A stretch of 64,000 nt of DNA, taken from Streptomyces xanthophaeus (GTDB lineage: Bacteria > Actinomycetota > Actinomycetes > Streptomycetales > Streptomycetaceae). The notes below the pieces were generated by a model that was not told the DNA's origin, did not search any database, and was given only the letters and a program-made list of their open reading frames with translations. Below, piece after piece: positions 27,182 through 37,929 of the stretch; position 1 is the stretch's first letter; each line of letters starts with the position of its first letter. Made by a program: the position numbers and the translations under genes. The stretch is taken from NCBI RefSeq assembly GCF_030440515.1, contig NZ_CP076543.1, positions 5,466,501-5,530,500 on the forward strand, given 5' to 3'.

Positions 27182-28240
27182 TCAGTGCTCGCTGTCGAGG
27201 TGGGCCATCTGGGCCGCCGGGTACCTCTCGCCGGCCGCGGCGCCCGCAGGGACGGCCTCTTCGACGGCGGCCAGGTCGGCGGCGTCGAGGGAGACGTTCA
27301 TGGCACCCAGTGCCTCGGCGAGTCGGTCCCGGCGCCGGGCGCCCACCAGCGGCACGATGTCGACCCCGTGCCGCGGCCCCTGCGCGAGCACCCAGGCGAT
27401 CGCGGTCTGGGCGACGCTCACGCCCTTGCCCTCGGCCACCTTGCGCAGCGCCTCGACCAGGTCGAGGTTCCGGTCCAGGTTGTCGCCCTGGAAGCGGGGG
27501 CTCATGCCGCGGAAGTCGCCCGGGGCCAGTGCGCGGTCGCGGGTGAAGTGGCCGCTGATCAGGCCGCGGGACAGCACCCCGTACGCCGTGATCCCTATGC
27601 CGAGCTCGCGGGCGGTCGGCAGGATCTCGGTCTCGATGCCGCGGGAGATCAGCGAGTACTCGATCTGGAGGTCGGAGATCGGGGCCACGGCGGCGGCCCG
27701 GCGCAGGGTGTCCGCGCCGACCTCCGAGAGGCCGATGTGGCGCACGTGCCCTGCCTGGACCGCCTCGGCGATGGCCCCGACGGTCTCCTCGATCGGCACA
27801 TCCGGGTCCACGCGCGCGATCCGGTAGATGTCGATGTGGTCCCGGCCGAGCCGCTGGAGCGAGTAGGCCAGGAAGTTCTTGACGGCCTCCGGCCGGCCGT
27901 CGTAACCGGTGAAGCCACCCTCGACCGTGCGCAGCGCGCCGAACTTGACGCTGGTCAGCGCCCGCTCGCGGGCCTCGGCGGGCGCCGTGCGCAGGGCCTC
28001 GTCGATCAGCAGTTCGTTGTGCCCCATGCCGTAGAAGTCGCCGGTGTCCAGCAGCGCGTGCGTGCCGTCGGGGGTGGCGTCCAGATAGGCGTGGATGGTC
28101 GCGATCGACTCGGCGCGGTCCGCCTCCCCGTAGAGGGCGGACATCCCCATGCAGCCCAGCCCCAGCGGGAAGACCGTGGGGCCGGTGCTCCCGAGAGTGC
28201 GGCGGTCGGTGGTCACGTAGGTGCTCTCGTTCTTCGTCAT
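27182..28240 (-). CDS. Aldo/keto reductase
   Basis: The 352-residue TIM-barrel oxidoreductase has GLGCMGMSALYG, catalytic Asp and Tyr in LLDTGDFYGMG, Lys in SVKFGAL, and the cofactor region ITAYGVLSRGLISGH with the C-terminal VPLVGARRRDRLAEAL for NADP. The usual catalytic His (in forms like YYQHRVDP) is replaced: the text reads DIYRIARVDP, a variant known in one AKR subfamily. ATG 28240 gives MTKNESTYV. The TetR gene follows. Its substrate is unknown. Confidence 0.88.
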   Translation of the reverse strand: MTKNESTYVTTDRRTLGSTGPTVFPLGLGCMGMSALYGEADRAESIATIHAYLDATPDGTHALLDTGDFYGMGHNELLIDEALRTAPAEARERALTSVKFGALRTVEGGFTGYDGRPEAVKNFLAYSLQRLGRDHIDIYRIARVDPDVPIEETVGAIAEAVQAGHVRHIGLSEVGADTLRRAAAVAPISDLQIEYSLISRGIETEILPTARELGIGITAYGVLSRGLISGHFTRDRALAPGDFRGMSPRFQGDNLDRNLDLVEALRKVAEGKGVSVAQTAIAWVLAQGPRHGVDIVPLVGARRRDRLAEALGAMNVSLDAADLAAVEEAVPAGAAAGERYPAAQMAHLDSEH

Positions 28241-28256
28241 GAAACGAGAATGGCAT

Positions 28257-28290
28257 GACGAGTGACAGATTTCAATATCTGTCACTCGTC
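28257..28290. promoter_or_regulatory. Perfect 14-bp inverted repeat upstream of the aldo/keto reductase
   Basis: GACGAGTGACAGAT (28257-28270), spacer TTCAAT, ATCTGTCACTCGTC (28277-28290). It is much less GC-rich than its surroundings and lies 17 bases upstream of the reductase start and 5 bases after the DoxX stop. An operator, perhaps for the neighbouring TetR, is more likely than a terminator, as no T tract follows. Confidence 0.55.
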
Positions 28291-28294
28291 AGGG

Positions 28295-28639
28295 TCAGGC
28301 CAGGATGCGCAGCACCAGGGCGGCCGCCGAGATCAGGGTCAGTACCGCCGCCGGCGCCAGCTCGTAGTCCTTGACCCGGAGGTGGCTGATGACCGCGCCG
28401 ATGAAGTAGAGGGTCACGCCGACGGCCGCGGCCACGCCGAGCGGAGTCACCCACAGGCCGGCCACCAGGCCGATCGCGCCCGCGGCCTTGAGTGTGGCCA
28501 GGCGCGGCAGCCACGAGTCCGGGACCTGGACCTTCTGCATGTTCGCCACGATCTGGTCGTTGCGCTGGAGGGTGAAGGTGGCCGAGGCGGTGAGGACGAG
28601 GGCGAGCAGGACGCCGACGACGGCGTAGGCGATGAACAT
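28295..28639 (-). CDS. DoxX family membrane protein
   Basis: The 114-residue protein has four hydrophobic helices, as in DoxX-like small membrane proteins (LATLKAAGAIGLVAGLWVTPL, ISHLRVKDYELAPAAVLTLISAAALVL). ATG 28639 follows a GGAGA Shine-Dalgarno. It is divergent from a MarR gene, a very common pairing in which MarR represses the DoxX-like gene. Its physiological role is unclear. Confidence 0.85.
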   Translation of the reverse strand: MFIAYAVVGVLLALVLTASATFTLQRNDQIVANMQKVQVPDSWLPRLATLKAAGAIGLVAGLWVTPLGVAAAVGVTLYFIGAVISHLRVKDYELAPAAVLTLISAAALVLRILA

Positions 28640-28730
28640 GAAGATCTCCAACGGTCGGTGATGTGAAACCATTGAATAGCATCAACGATATCTCCAACGC
28701 AATCATTTCCTGGTTGCTACGATGTGGACC
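28640..28730. promoter_or_regulatory. AT-rich divergent promoter between DoxX and MarR genes
   Basis: The 91 bases between the divergent starts are AT-rich and contain TTGAATAGCATCAA (28673-28686) with TTGA and TCAA ends, a possible MarR operator. TACGAT at 28718-28723 probably is the -10 for the leaderless MarR mRNA. Confidence 0.45.
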
Positions 28731-29186
28731 ATGACGGGAGATCAGGACGGACCGCACCCTCCCCAGCGGCTGGGACTGCTGCTGGCCTGGCACGGATCGG
28801 TCACCCAGACGCGGATGAAGCGGGCACTCGGCACGGCCGGGCTCACCCCGCGGCACGCGATGACGCTGATGCACCTGGAGGGCGGCCCCATGAGCCAGCG
28901 GGCGCTCGCCGAGCGGCTGGAGGTGGACCCGAGCGTGCTCGTCGGGATCCTGAACGACCTGGAGGGCGAGGGCCTGGCCGAACGCCGCCGGGACCCGGCC
29001 GACCGCCGCCGTCACAACGTGGCCATCACCGACGCCGGCGAAGCGGCCCTCCACAAGACGAACACCGCCCTCGACGAGGTCGAGAGCGGCATCTTCGCGG
29101 GCCTGTCGGCCGCGGAGCGCGACCTCCTGCGCGGCCTCCTCGACCGGGTCAACACCTCGGCCGAGGACTTCACCTGCGGCGAGTAG
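28731..29186 (+). CDS. MarR family transcriptional regulator
   Basis: The 151-residue winged-helix protein has the recognition helix region MSQRALAERLEVDPSVLVGILNDLEGEGLAERRRDPADRRRHNVAITDAG. ATG 28731 follows TACGAT by seven bases, so the transcript is probably leaderless; ATG 28722 is also in frame. It is divergent from DoxX and convergent with the MFS pump, either of which it may control. Confidence 0.88.
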   Translation: MTGDQDGPHPPQRLGLLLAWHGSVTQTRMKRALGTAGLTPRHAMTLMHLEGGPMSQRALAERLEVDPSVLVGILNDLEGEGLAERRRDPADRRRHNVAITDAGEAALHKTNTALDEVESGIFAGLSAAERDLLRGLLDRVNTSAEDFTCGE

Positions 29187-29204
29187 CCGCCCGCCACGGA
29201 CCGC

Positions 29205-30656
29205 TCAGCCGCGTGGCGAACCCGTCGTCGTCGCGGTGGTGCCGACCGCCTCCTCCAGGGTGCGGGCGGTCCGCTCCGCCGTCCGGCGGGCCCATGCGCC
29301 GCTCGTCGCCGCGCCCACGACCAGGACCAGCAGCCCGCAGACCGTGATGATCCACCAGGCCGGCTGGGCCGCCGCCGAGAAGTCCGCGCCGTTCGCCAGC
29401 CCGGCCGCCAGCACCGAGCCGATCACCGCCACACCCAGGGTGCCGCCGGTCTGCCGGCTGGTGGAGGCGATGGCGGCCGCGACCCCGGCCTGGGAGCGCG
29501 GCATCCCGGACACCGCCGTATTGGTGATCGGCGCGTTCACCATGCCGAAGCCGAGCCCGAACAGCATGTACCCGGTGAACAGCAGCGGGTTGGACGTCTC
29601 GGCCTCGAACAGGGCGAACAGCAGCCCGCTCGCCGCCATCGACACCCCCGCGATCAGCAGGCAGATCCGCGGCCCGCGGCTGCCCACCAGCCGCCCGGCC
29701 AGCGGGGCGAACAGGACGGTCAGACCGGCCATCGGCAGCATGTAGAGCCCGGCGTGCAGGGCGCTGAGCCCCCGGACGTCCTGGAGGTACAGCGTGTTCA
29801 GGAAGAGGAAGCCGGCGAGCCCGGCGAAGGCGCTGATCGCGATCACGGTCGACCCGCTGAAGGGCGCGCTCCGGAAGAACCGGAGATCGATCAGCGGCTC
29901 CTCGCAGCGGGGCTCGTGGATCAGCAGCCCCAGGAACGAGGCGACGGCCACCACCGCGCACCCCATGATCAGCGGCGAGCGCCAGCCGGCGGCCGGAGCC
30001 TCGATGATCCCGTACGTCAGACTGCCCAGCAGGGCGATGACCAGCACCTGCCCCAGCGGGTCCGGGCGGCGCGGCCGGGCCGCCCGGGACTCGGGGATGT
30101 GCCGCAGGGTCAGCGCGAACGCCGCCAGCCCGATCGGCAGGTTGATCAGGAAGATCGAGCGCCAGCCCACGGAGTCCACCAGTACCCCGCCGATCAGGGG
30201 CCCCGCCGCCATGGAGATGCCCCCGACCGCCCCCCACACACCGATGGCCCGGGCCCGCTCGGCGGGATCGGTGAAGGTGTTGGTGATGATCGACATCGCC
30301 ACCGGGTTGAGCATCGCACCGCCCACCGCCTGCACCATCCGGAAGACGATGAGCCAGTTGAGGCTGGGGGCGAGCGAGCAGAGCAGGGAGCCGCCGGTGA
30401 AGGCCACCAGACCGGCCACGAACACCTTCCGGCGCCCGATCCGGTCGGCCGTGGATCCCGCGAGCATCAGCAGCGAGGCCAGCACCAGGGTGTAGGCGTC
30501 GATGCTCCACTGCAGCCCCGAGACCGAGGCGTCCAGGTCACGGCGCATCGAGGGCAGGGCGACGTTGAGCACGGTGTTGTCGAGGCTGACGATCAGCAGG
30601 CTCATGCAGCAGATCGCGAGGACGAGCGTGCGCTGCCGGGGACTCGGCTCGATCAT
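29205..30656 (-). CDS. MFS multidrug transporter, DHA2 (EmrB/QacA) type
   Basis: The 483-residue protein has about fourteen hydrophobic segments. It has VSLDNTVLNVALPSMRRDL in TM1, ADRIGRRKVF motif A, and a motif C-like segment. Such pumps export drugs or metabolites by proton antiport. It is convergent with the MarR gene and divergent from dusB. The exported compound is not known. Confidence 0.9.
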   Translation of the reverse strand: MIEPSPRQRTLVLAICCMSLLIVSLDNTVLNVALPSMRRDLDASVSGLQWSIDAYTLVLASLLMLAGSTADRIGRRKVFVAGLVAFTGGSLLCSLAPSLNWLIVFRMVQAVGGAMLNPVAMSIITNTFTDPAERARAIGVWGAVGGISMAAGPLIGGVLVDSVGWRSIFLINLPIGLAAFALTLRHIPESRAARPRRPDPLGQVLVIALLGSLTYGIIEAPAAGWRSPLIMGCAVVAVASFLGLLIHEPRCEEPLIDLRFFRSAPFSGSTVIAISAFAGLAGFLFLNTLYLQDVRGLSALHAGLYMLPMAGLTVLFAPLAGRLVGSRGPRICLLIAGVSMAASGLLFALFEAETSNPLLFTGYMLFGLGFGMVNAPITNTAVSGMPRSQAGVAAAIASTSRQTGGTLGVAVIGSVLAAGLANGADFSAAAQPAWWIITVCGLLVLVVGAATSGAWARRTAERTARTLEEAVGTTATTTGSPRG

Positions 30657-30707
30657 GCGCCGATGCTACGTCCCCCGCACCCCCTCGGCATGCGGGACAA
30701 TGGGCGG

Positions 30708-31850
30708 ATGACCACGCTCCCTCCGCCCCTCGCGATCGGCCCGCACACCGTGCAGCCCCCGGTGGTGCTCGCACCCATGGCCGGCATCACCAATGCCCCG
30801 TTCCGTACCCTCTGCCGGGAGTTCTCGGGCGGCAAGGGGCTGTTCGTGAGCGAGATGATCACGACCCGCGCCCTGGTCGAGCGCAACGAGAAGACCATGC
30901 AGCTGATCCACTTCGACGAGACCGAGAAGCCTCGCTCGATTCAGCTGTACGGGGTGGACCCGGCCACGGTGGGCAAGGCGGTCCGCATGATCGTCGAAGA
31001 GGACCGCGCCGACCACATCGACCTCAACTTCGGCTGCCCGGTCCCCAAGGTGACCCGCAAGGGCGGCGGCTCGGCCCTCCCCTACAAGCGGAACCTGCTG
31101 CGCGCCATCCTGCGCGAGGCCGTCGCGGGCGCCGGCGACCTTCCGGTCACCATGAAGATGCGCAAGGGCATCAACGACGACCACCTCACCTACCTCGACG
31201 CCGGCCGGATCGCCGTCGAGGAGGGGGTCACCGCCATAGCCCTGCACGGCCGTACCACCGCCCAGCACTACGGCGGAACCGCCGACTGGGACGCCATCGC
31301 GCGGCTCAAGGAGCACGTGCCGGAGATCCCGGTGCTCGGCAACGGCGACATCTGGTGCGCCGAGGACGCGCTGCGCATGGTCCGTGAGACCGGCTGCGAC
31401 GGCGTGGTCGTGGGTCGCGGCTGCCTGGGGCGGCCGTGGCTGTTCAACGACCTGGTGGCGGCCTTCGAGGGGCGCCCGGAGGACTTCCACAAGCCCACCC
31501 TGCGCGAGGTGGCGACCACCATGCACCGGCATGCACAGTTGCTGGGGGAGTGGATCGGCGACGAGGCGCGCGGGGTGATCGACTTCCGTAAGCACGTGGC
31601 CTGGTACCTCAAGGGCTTCTCGGTGGGCTCCGAGATGCGCAAGAAGCTCGCGGTCACCTCTTCCCTGGCCGAGCTGGACGCTCATCTGAGCGAGCTCGAT
31701 CTGGATCAAGCGTGGCCGGAGAGCGCGGACGGGCCTCGCGGTCGGACGTCCGGAAACAACCGAGTTGTCCTGCCGGACGGCTGGCTGAAGGACCCGTACG
31801 ACTGCGCGGGTGTGAGCGAGGACGCTGAACTGGACACCTCCGGAGGCTGA
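30708..31850 (+). CDS. dusB: tRNA-dihydrouridine synthase
   Basis: The 380-residue flavoenzyme has LAPMAGITNAPFRTLCREF, the catalytic Cys in LNFGCPVPKVTRKGGGSAL, VTMKMRKG, ALHGRTTAQHYGG and VVGRGCLGRPWLF, then a C-terminal helical domain. It reduces specific uridines in tRNA with FMN and NADPH. ATG 30708 lies six bases after GACAAT within GGGACAATGGGCGG, almost the same context as recO, implying a leaderless mRNA. A 13-bp hairpin terminator follows at 31936. Confidence 0.94.
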   Translation: MTTLPPPLAIGPHTVQPPVVLAPMAGITNAPFRTLCREFSGGKGLFVSEMITTRALVERNEKTMQLIHFDETEKPRSIQLYGVDPATVGKAVRMIVEEDRADHIDLNFGCPVPKVTRKGGGSALPYKRNLLRAILREAVAGAGDLPVTMKMRKGINDDHLTYLDAGRIAVEEGVTAIALHGRTTAQHYGGTADWDAIARLKEHVPEIPVLGNGDIWCAEDALRMVRETGCDGVVVGRGCLGRPWLFNDLVAAFEGRPEDFHKPTLREVATTMHRHAQLLGEWIGDEARGVIDFRKHVAWYLKGFSVGSEMRKKLAVTSSLAELDAHLSELDLDQAWPESADGPRGRTSGNNRVVLPDGWLKDPYDCAGVSEDAELDTSGG

Positions 31851-31935
31851 CAAATCGCCCTCCGTGGTGCGTGATATACGCCACGCATGGGAAGGGTTTC
31901 GCTCAGATGAGCACAGAAGTCACGGGTAAGACTTT

Positions 31936-31964
31936 CAAAGGGTGGCACTGGGTGCCACCCTTTG
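31936..31964. terminator. Terminator after dusB
   Basis: CAAAGGGTGGCAC (31936-31948) pairs perfectly with GTGCCACCCTTTG (31952-31964) around a three-base loop, with TTTG at its end. Confidence 0.8.
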
Positions 31965-32141
31965 TGCGTTCAAGACTTGAAGGCAAATGTATCGATGATC
32001 GCTCATCCGAGCGTGAACAGGCCTCAGGAGCCCCCTCACCCTTCGGGATGTGAAGGCTCTTCGTACTTTCTGATTACCCATGAGTTACTTTCGATCTGCT
32101 GGCGCACGGGTGGTTACAGCCGTATGACGACCAAGTGGACG

Positions 32142-32166
32142 TACCCAGAAGCCTTCGATCTGGGTA
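32142..32166 (+). promoter_or_regulatory. Stem-loop in the ppdK leader
   Basis: TACCCAGA (32142-32149) and TCTGGGTA (32159-32166) pair perfectly around a nine-base loop, about 50 bases before the ppdK start. It may be an RNA element or a protein operator; nothing more can be said. Confidence 0.35.
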
Positions 32167-32214
32167 TGTTCCTGGCCGTCAGGGCAGCCACCGAGCCTCG
32201 AGGAGTCGAGACCC

Positions 32215-34923
<2,709 letters not shown>

Positions 34924-35000
34924 CCCACGGCCCGCCAAGGGCCCCATAGACCGCGCCTGTCCCCGGGTTCCCTGACTGCCCGGGGGCGGGCGCGCCTATT

Positions 35001-35016
35001 TTTGTTGTTCAACAAA
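35001..35016. promoter_or_regulatory. Possible operator TTTGTTG-TT-CAACAAA
   Basis: This is a perfect 7-bp inverted repeat with a two-base spacer, very AT-rich for this genome, 78 bases after ppdK. It resembles general GntR-type operator shapes (TTGT-n-ACAA). No adjacent GntR gene is seen. Confidence 0.35.
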
Positions 35017-35030
35017 TCTTTACGCCAGCA

Positions 35031-35062
35031 GGCGGTGGACGGATCCCCACCCGTCCACCGCC
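35031..35062. terminator. Terminator after ppdK
   Basis: GGCGGTGGACGG (35031-35042) pairs perfectly with CCGTCCACCGCC (35051-35062) around an eight-base loop. Confidence 0.7.
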
Positions 35063-35307
35063 GCTGTCATTCTGCCGGGCACGTCGGCGCTTCCCGGTGC
35101 GACCGACCGCCAGGCCCCGCAAAGCCCCCCACGGCCTTCGCGGAGCGTTTCGGTCGCACCGGAGTGTGCCCGGCGGAGTACAGGATTTCGGTTGTCACGC
35201 CCCCGCCGAAAGGGGTTTCAACTGTGGCCGAAAGGGCGTGGTGACAACGTGTGACGGCATGCATACTCATGGGGCGGGGGGATTGCGGTTGCACAGGTGG
35301 GGGTTCG

Positions 35308-36306
35308 GTGCTGCGTATCCATTTCACTGGAGTGGACCTGGCACGCGTACGGATGGCAGGGCGTCCCGATGCGTTGTGGGAAACGATTCTGAGCTTTCAC
35401 CGCTTAAGGGACCGGCGCGATGCCCGGTTGTTCGGTGAATGGCGTACGGAAACCCGGAGCAGGTTGAATAGTGAAACACGCACGCTCGGTATGCTCATAC
35501 CGAGTCGTGGTTATTTCCCCGATTTTTTGACCCCTGTGGAGGGGCAGTACGGGTGGGACGTGGGCCTCGACGCGCTGCGCGGGATCCGTCCCGAGCGCAT
35601 GCGGCGCGAGCTGCAGCTGCTGGCCGCCGGTGCGCCGATGACGCCGCGGCTACGGGAGTTCATGGACGGCGGTGACAAGCAGCTGCCGCGGCTCATGGGC
35701 GAGCTCCGCGCGTACCACCGGGCCGCCGTGGAACCGTACTGGACGCACATCCAGGCCCAGATCGAGGCCGAGCGCGCCGCGCGCGGCCGGGCCCTGCTGG
35801 ACGGCGGCGCGGACGAGTTGCTGGATTCGCTGCCGCCCATGCTGCGCTGGCGGGCCCCGGTGCTGGAGTGCGACTACCCCGTGGACCGTGACGTACGGCT
35901 GCGGGGGCGCGGGCTGCTGCTCCAGCCGTCCTTCTTCTGCCGGCGCACCGCGGTGACCCTGCACGATCCGGAGCTGCCGCCGGTGCTGGTCTACCCGGCC
36001 GCGGCGCAGCTGGCCTCGGCGCCGGCCGGGGGCGAGGCGGCCCGGCCCGTGGAGGAGCAGCGCCAGCGCACCCTGGGCAAGCTGGTCGGGCACACGCGCT
36101 CGGTCGTGCTGAGGGCCATAGGGGACGGGGCGACCACCAGCGAGCTGGCCCGCCGGGCCGGGGTCTCGCTGGCCTCCGCGAGCCAGCACGCGTGCGTGAT
36201 GCGGGAGGCGGGGCTGGTGACCACGCTGCGGCGGGGGAACGCCGTGCTGCACACCGTGACCCCGCTGGGGGCGGCGCTGCTGAAGGGTGGGGCCGTGGCC
36301 TCATGA
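35308..36306 (+). CDS. Winged-helix (ArsR-like) transcriptional regulator with a TTA codon
   Basis: The 332-residue protein has a long N-terminal domain of unknown fold (LRIHFTGVDLARVRMAGRPDALWETILSFHRL). The C-terminal ArsR/winged-helix part is at about 260-330: LARRAGVSLASASQHACVMREAGLVTTLRRGNAVLHTVTPLG. Such two-domain regulators are common in Streptomyces. GTG 35308 has a GGGGG-type Shine-Dalgarno. Codon 33 is TTA (35404-35406), the rare Leu codon read by the bldA tRNA, and the first about 75 codons are more AT-rich than the rest. Expression is therefore likely restricted to late growth. Confidence 0.8.
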   Translation: MLRIHFTGVDLARVRMAGRPDALWETILSFHRLRDRRDARLFGEWRTETRSRLNSETRTLGMLIPSRGYFPDFLTPVEGQYGWDVGLDALRGIRPERMRRELQLLAAGAPMTPRLREFMDGGDKQLPRLMGELRAYHRAAVEPYWTHIQAQIEAERAARGRALLDGGADELLDSLPPMLRWRAPVLECDYPVDRDVRLRGRGLLLQPSFFCRRTAVTLHDPELPPVLVYPAAAQLASAPAGGEAARPVEEQRQRTLGKLVGHTRSVVLRAIGDGATTSELARRAGVSLASASQHACVMREAGLVTTLRRGNAVLHTVTPLGAALLKGGAVAS

Positions 36307-36385
36307 CGGTGGCCGCACCTCGGCGGGGTGAACCCGTCGGGGTGCGGCCTGTCGTGCGGGTGCGGCGCCGCTGCCCCCGGACCCC

Positions 36386-36440
36386 CGCGCCTCAAACGCC
36401 GGCGGGGCTGGAAGAGCGCCTCAAGCGCCGGCGGGGCCGG
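36386..36440. repeat. Two copies of the GC-rich intergenic repeat
   Basis: CGCCTCAAACGCCGGCGGGG and a second degenerate copy CGCCTCAAGCGCCGGCGGGG follow in tandem between the regulator and the PhoX-like gene, both ending in (G)CTGG or CCGG. Same family as 2379-2553. Confidence 0.75.
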
Positions 36441-36447
36441 TGGCGGG

Positions 36448-37608
36448 TCAGGTGCGGAACGGGCCCGTCACCTCGTAGGTGATGCCGCCGGACGAGCTGC
36501 CGCTCGTACCGCGCTGGCTGGAGAAGTAGAGGCGGTTGCCCGCGGGCGAGAAGGCCGGGCCGGTGATCTCCGAGGAGGACTGGCCGGTGATCCGCAGGAA
36601 GGGCGCCACCACGTCGTCCGGGGTGATCACGCAGATCTCCATGTTGCCGCCGTCCTCGGCGACGTACAGGTCGCCGTACGAGGACCCGGTGACGTTGTCG
36701 ACGCCGGTCAGCGGGGCCGCGCCGCCGGGCACGAGCGAGTCGTCGTAGGCCAGCTCGTACGTGCTGTTCGTGAGGTTCAGCTGCCAGACCCGGTTGTCGC
36801 CCTTGGTGGTGAACCAGACGGTGTCGTTGGCGTAGTGGCAGCCCTCGCCGCCGTTGAACTTCTTCGAGCCCGAGACCTGGCTGCGGGTCACCGTCGGCGA
36901 ACCGTCCGGGTCCGGGACGTTCTGCCAGGTGAAGGAGCCGGAGGTGGCCGTGCCGGCCTTCAGGACCTGGAGGGTGCCGGAGGAGAGGTTGCCCCAGGTG
37001 GCCGGGATGAAGCGGTAGAAGCAGCCGTTGGTCTCGTCCTCGGTCAGGTAGATCACCTGGCGCACCGGGTCCGCGGCGGCCGCCTCGTGCTTGAACCGGC
37101 CCATCGCAGGGCGCTGCACGGCCGCGTTCACCCCGTACGGGTCGGTCTCGTAGACGAAGCCGCGGTCGACCTCCTCGCAGGACAGCCAGGTGTTCCAGGG
37201 GGTCTTGCCGCCCGCGCAGTTCTGCCGGGTGTTGGACAGGATGCGGTAGGCGCCGGTGATGGTGCCGGAGGAGTTGAACTTGACGGCGCTCGTGCCGCCG
37301 GAAGGGTTGATCTCCGAGTTCGACACGTAGATCCAGCCCGAGCCGTCCGCGAAACAGGCACCGCCGTCGGGGGCGCTGTGCCAGCTGTACGAGGTGCCGC
37401 CGACGGTCTGGCCGGAGCGGGCGATGACCCGGCTGCTGAAGCCGCTGGGGAGCATGATGCCGTTGGCGTCGGCCGCGCCGAGCGCCCCGTAGGGTCCGGC
37501 ACCCGGCTGGGCGGGGGCGGCGTAGGCGGCCCCGTGCATCAACGTGCCGCCGAAGGCGGCGGCCGACGAACCGATCACTGCGCCGCGCAGGAAGGTACGA
37601 CGTTCCAC
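36448..37608 (-). CDS. Tat-exported PhoX-like (DUF839) protein
   Basis: The 386-residue protein opens with VERRTFLRGAVIGSSAAAFGG, a twin-arginine signal (R-R-T-F-L), so it folds in the cytoplasm and is exported by Tat. The mature part is a beta-propeller-like DUF839/PhoX domain (SCEEVDRGFVYETDPYG, KHEAAAADPVRQVIYLTEDE, FTTKGDNRVWQLNL). PhoX enzymes are Ca/Fe alkaline phosphatases, but this protein is shorter than classical PhoX. GTG 37608 follows AGGAG. Phosphatase activity is an inference; a phosphate-starvation link was not seen in its promoter. Confidence 0.75.
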   Translation of the reverse strand: MERRTFLRGAVIGSSAAAFGGTLMHGAAYAAPAQPGAGPYGALGAADANGIMLPSGFSSRVIARSGQTVGGTSYSWHSAPDGGACFADGSGWIYVSNSEINPSGGTSAVKFNSSGTITGAYRILSNTRQNCAGGKTPWNTWLSCEEVDRGFVYETDPYGVNAAVQRPAMGRFKHEAAAADPVRQVIYLTEDETNGCFYRFIPATWGNLSSGTLQVLKAGTATSGSFTWQNVPDPDGSPTVTRSQVSGSKKFNGGEGCHYANDTVWFTTKGDNRVWQLNLTNSTYELAYDDSLVPGGAAPLTGVDNVTGSSYGDLYVAEDGGNMEICVITPDDVVAPFLRITGQSSSEITGPAFSPAGNRLYFSSQRGTSGSSSGGITYEVTGPFRT

Positions 37609-37929
37609 GGTCACTCCTGGGGGAGGAAGGCCCCGCGGCCGGTCGGACGCGGGGTCGCACGCGTCGAGGAACCTAGGGGGCGCCAGTTGCCGTGGCGCCA
37701 ACTCCCCATGACGCACGAGCGACCGCTCGACGTGCAATACGCCCACCGCGCCGCGTCTACGCGGCCGCCTTCGCCGACCCGCGGCCTGACCTGCGGTTTC
37801 GGTGGCCAGGCAAGAAAATTCGAAGAAACTTCGCGGCGAGCGATGAGTTTCCCGGGGACCTGCGGTCTACCTCTCGAAAGCACCGGGCAGCACGCACCGA
37901 GCACCGCACACGAGAGAAGAGGGACCTCG
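37609..37929. other. Divergent region between PhoX-like and VOC genes
   Basis: 321 bases, no gene. A perfect GGCGCCA-N7-TGGCGCC inverted repeat lies at 37679-37699. An AT-richer stretch around 37810-37840 (AAGAAAATTCGAAGAAACTT) may hold the VOC promoter. A Shine-Dalgarno-like GAGAAGAGGGA precedes ATG 37930. Confidence 0.5.

Larger units (their letters stand above)
31851..32214 (+). other. dusB-ppdK intergenic region
   Basis: 364 bases without a convincing gene. It holds the dusB terminator (31936-31964), a low-GC promoter-like stretch (about 32050-32130), and a leader hairpin TACCCAGA/TCTGGGTA at 32142-32166. An open frame from 31907 (MSTEVTGKTFKGWHWVPP) spans the terminator and is not believed. 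GAGGAG-like bases precede the ppdK GTG. Confidence 0.6.
34924..35307 (+). other. ppdK-regulator intergenic region
   Basis: 384 bases with no gene. It contains the inverted repeat TTTGTTG-TT-CAACAAA (35001-35016), a 12-bp terminator stem (35031-35062), and a longer imperfect stem GTTGTCACGCCC (35191-35202) with GGGCGTGGTGACAAC (35234-35248) upstream of the regulator. The latter could fold in the regulator's 5' leader. Confidence 0.55.

Noticed and set aside
31907..32053. Small frame beginning MSTEVTGKTFKGWHW between dusB and ppdK
   Set aside because: It runs through a perfect terminator hairpin and lacks a Shine-Dalgarno or codon bias.
36448..37608. Classical PhoX phosphatase
   Set aside because: The protein is shorter than classical PhoX and metal ligands could not be confirmed by eye, so only PhoX-like is claimed.
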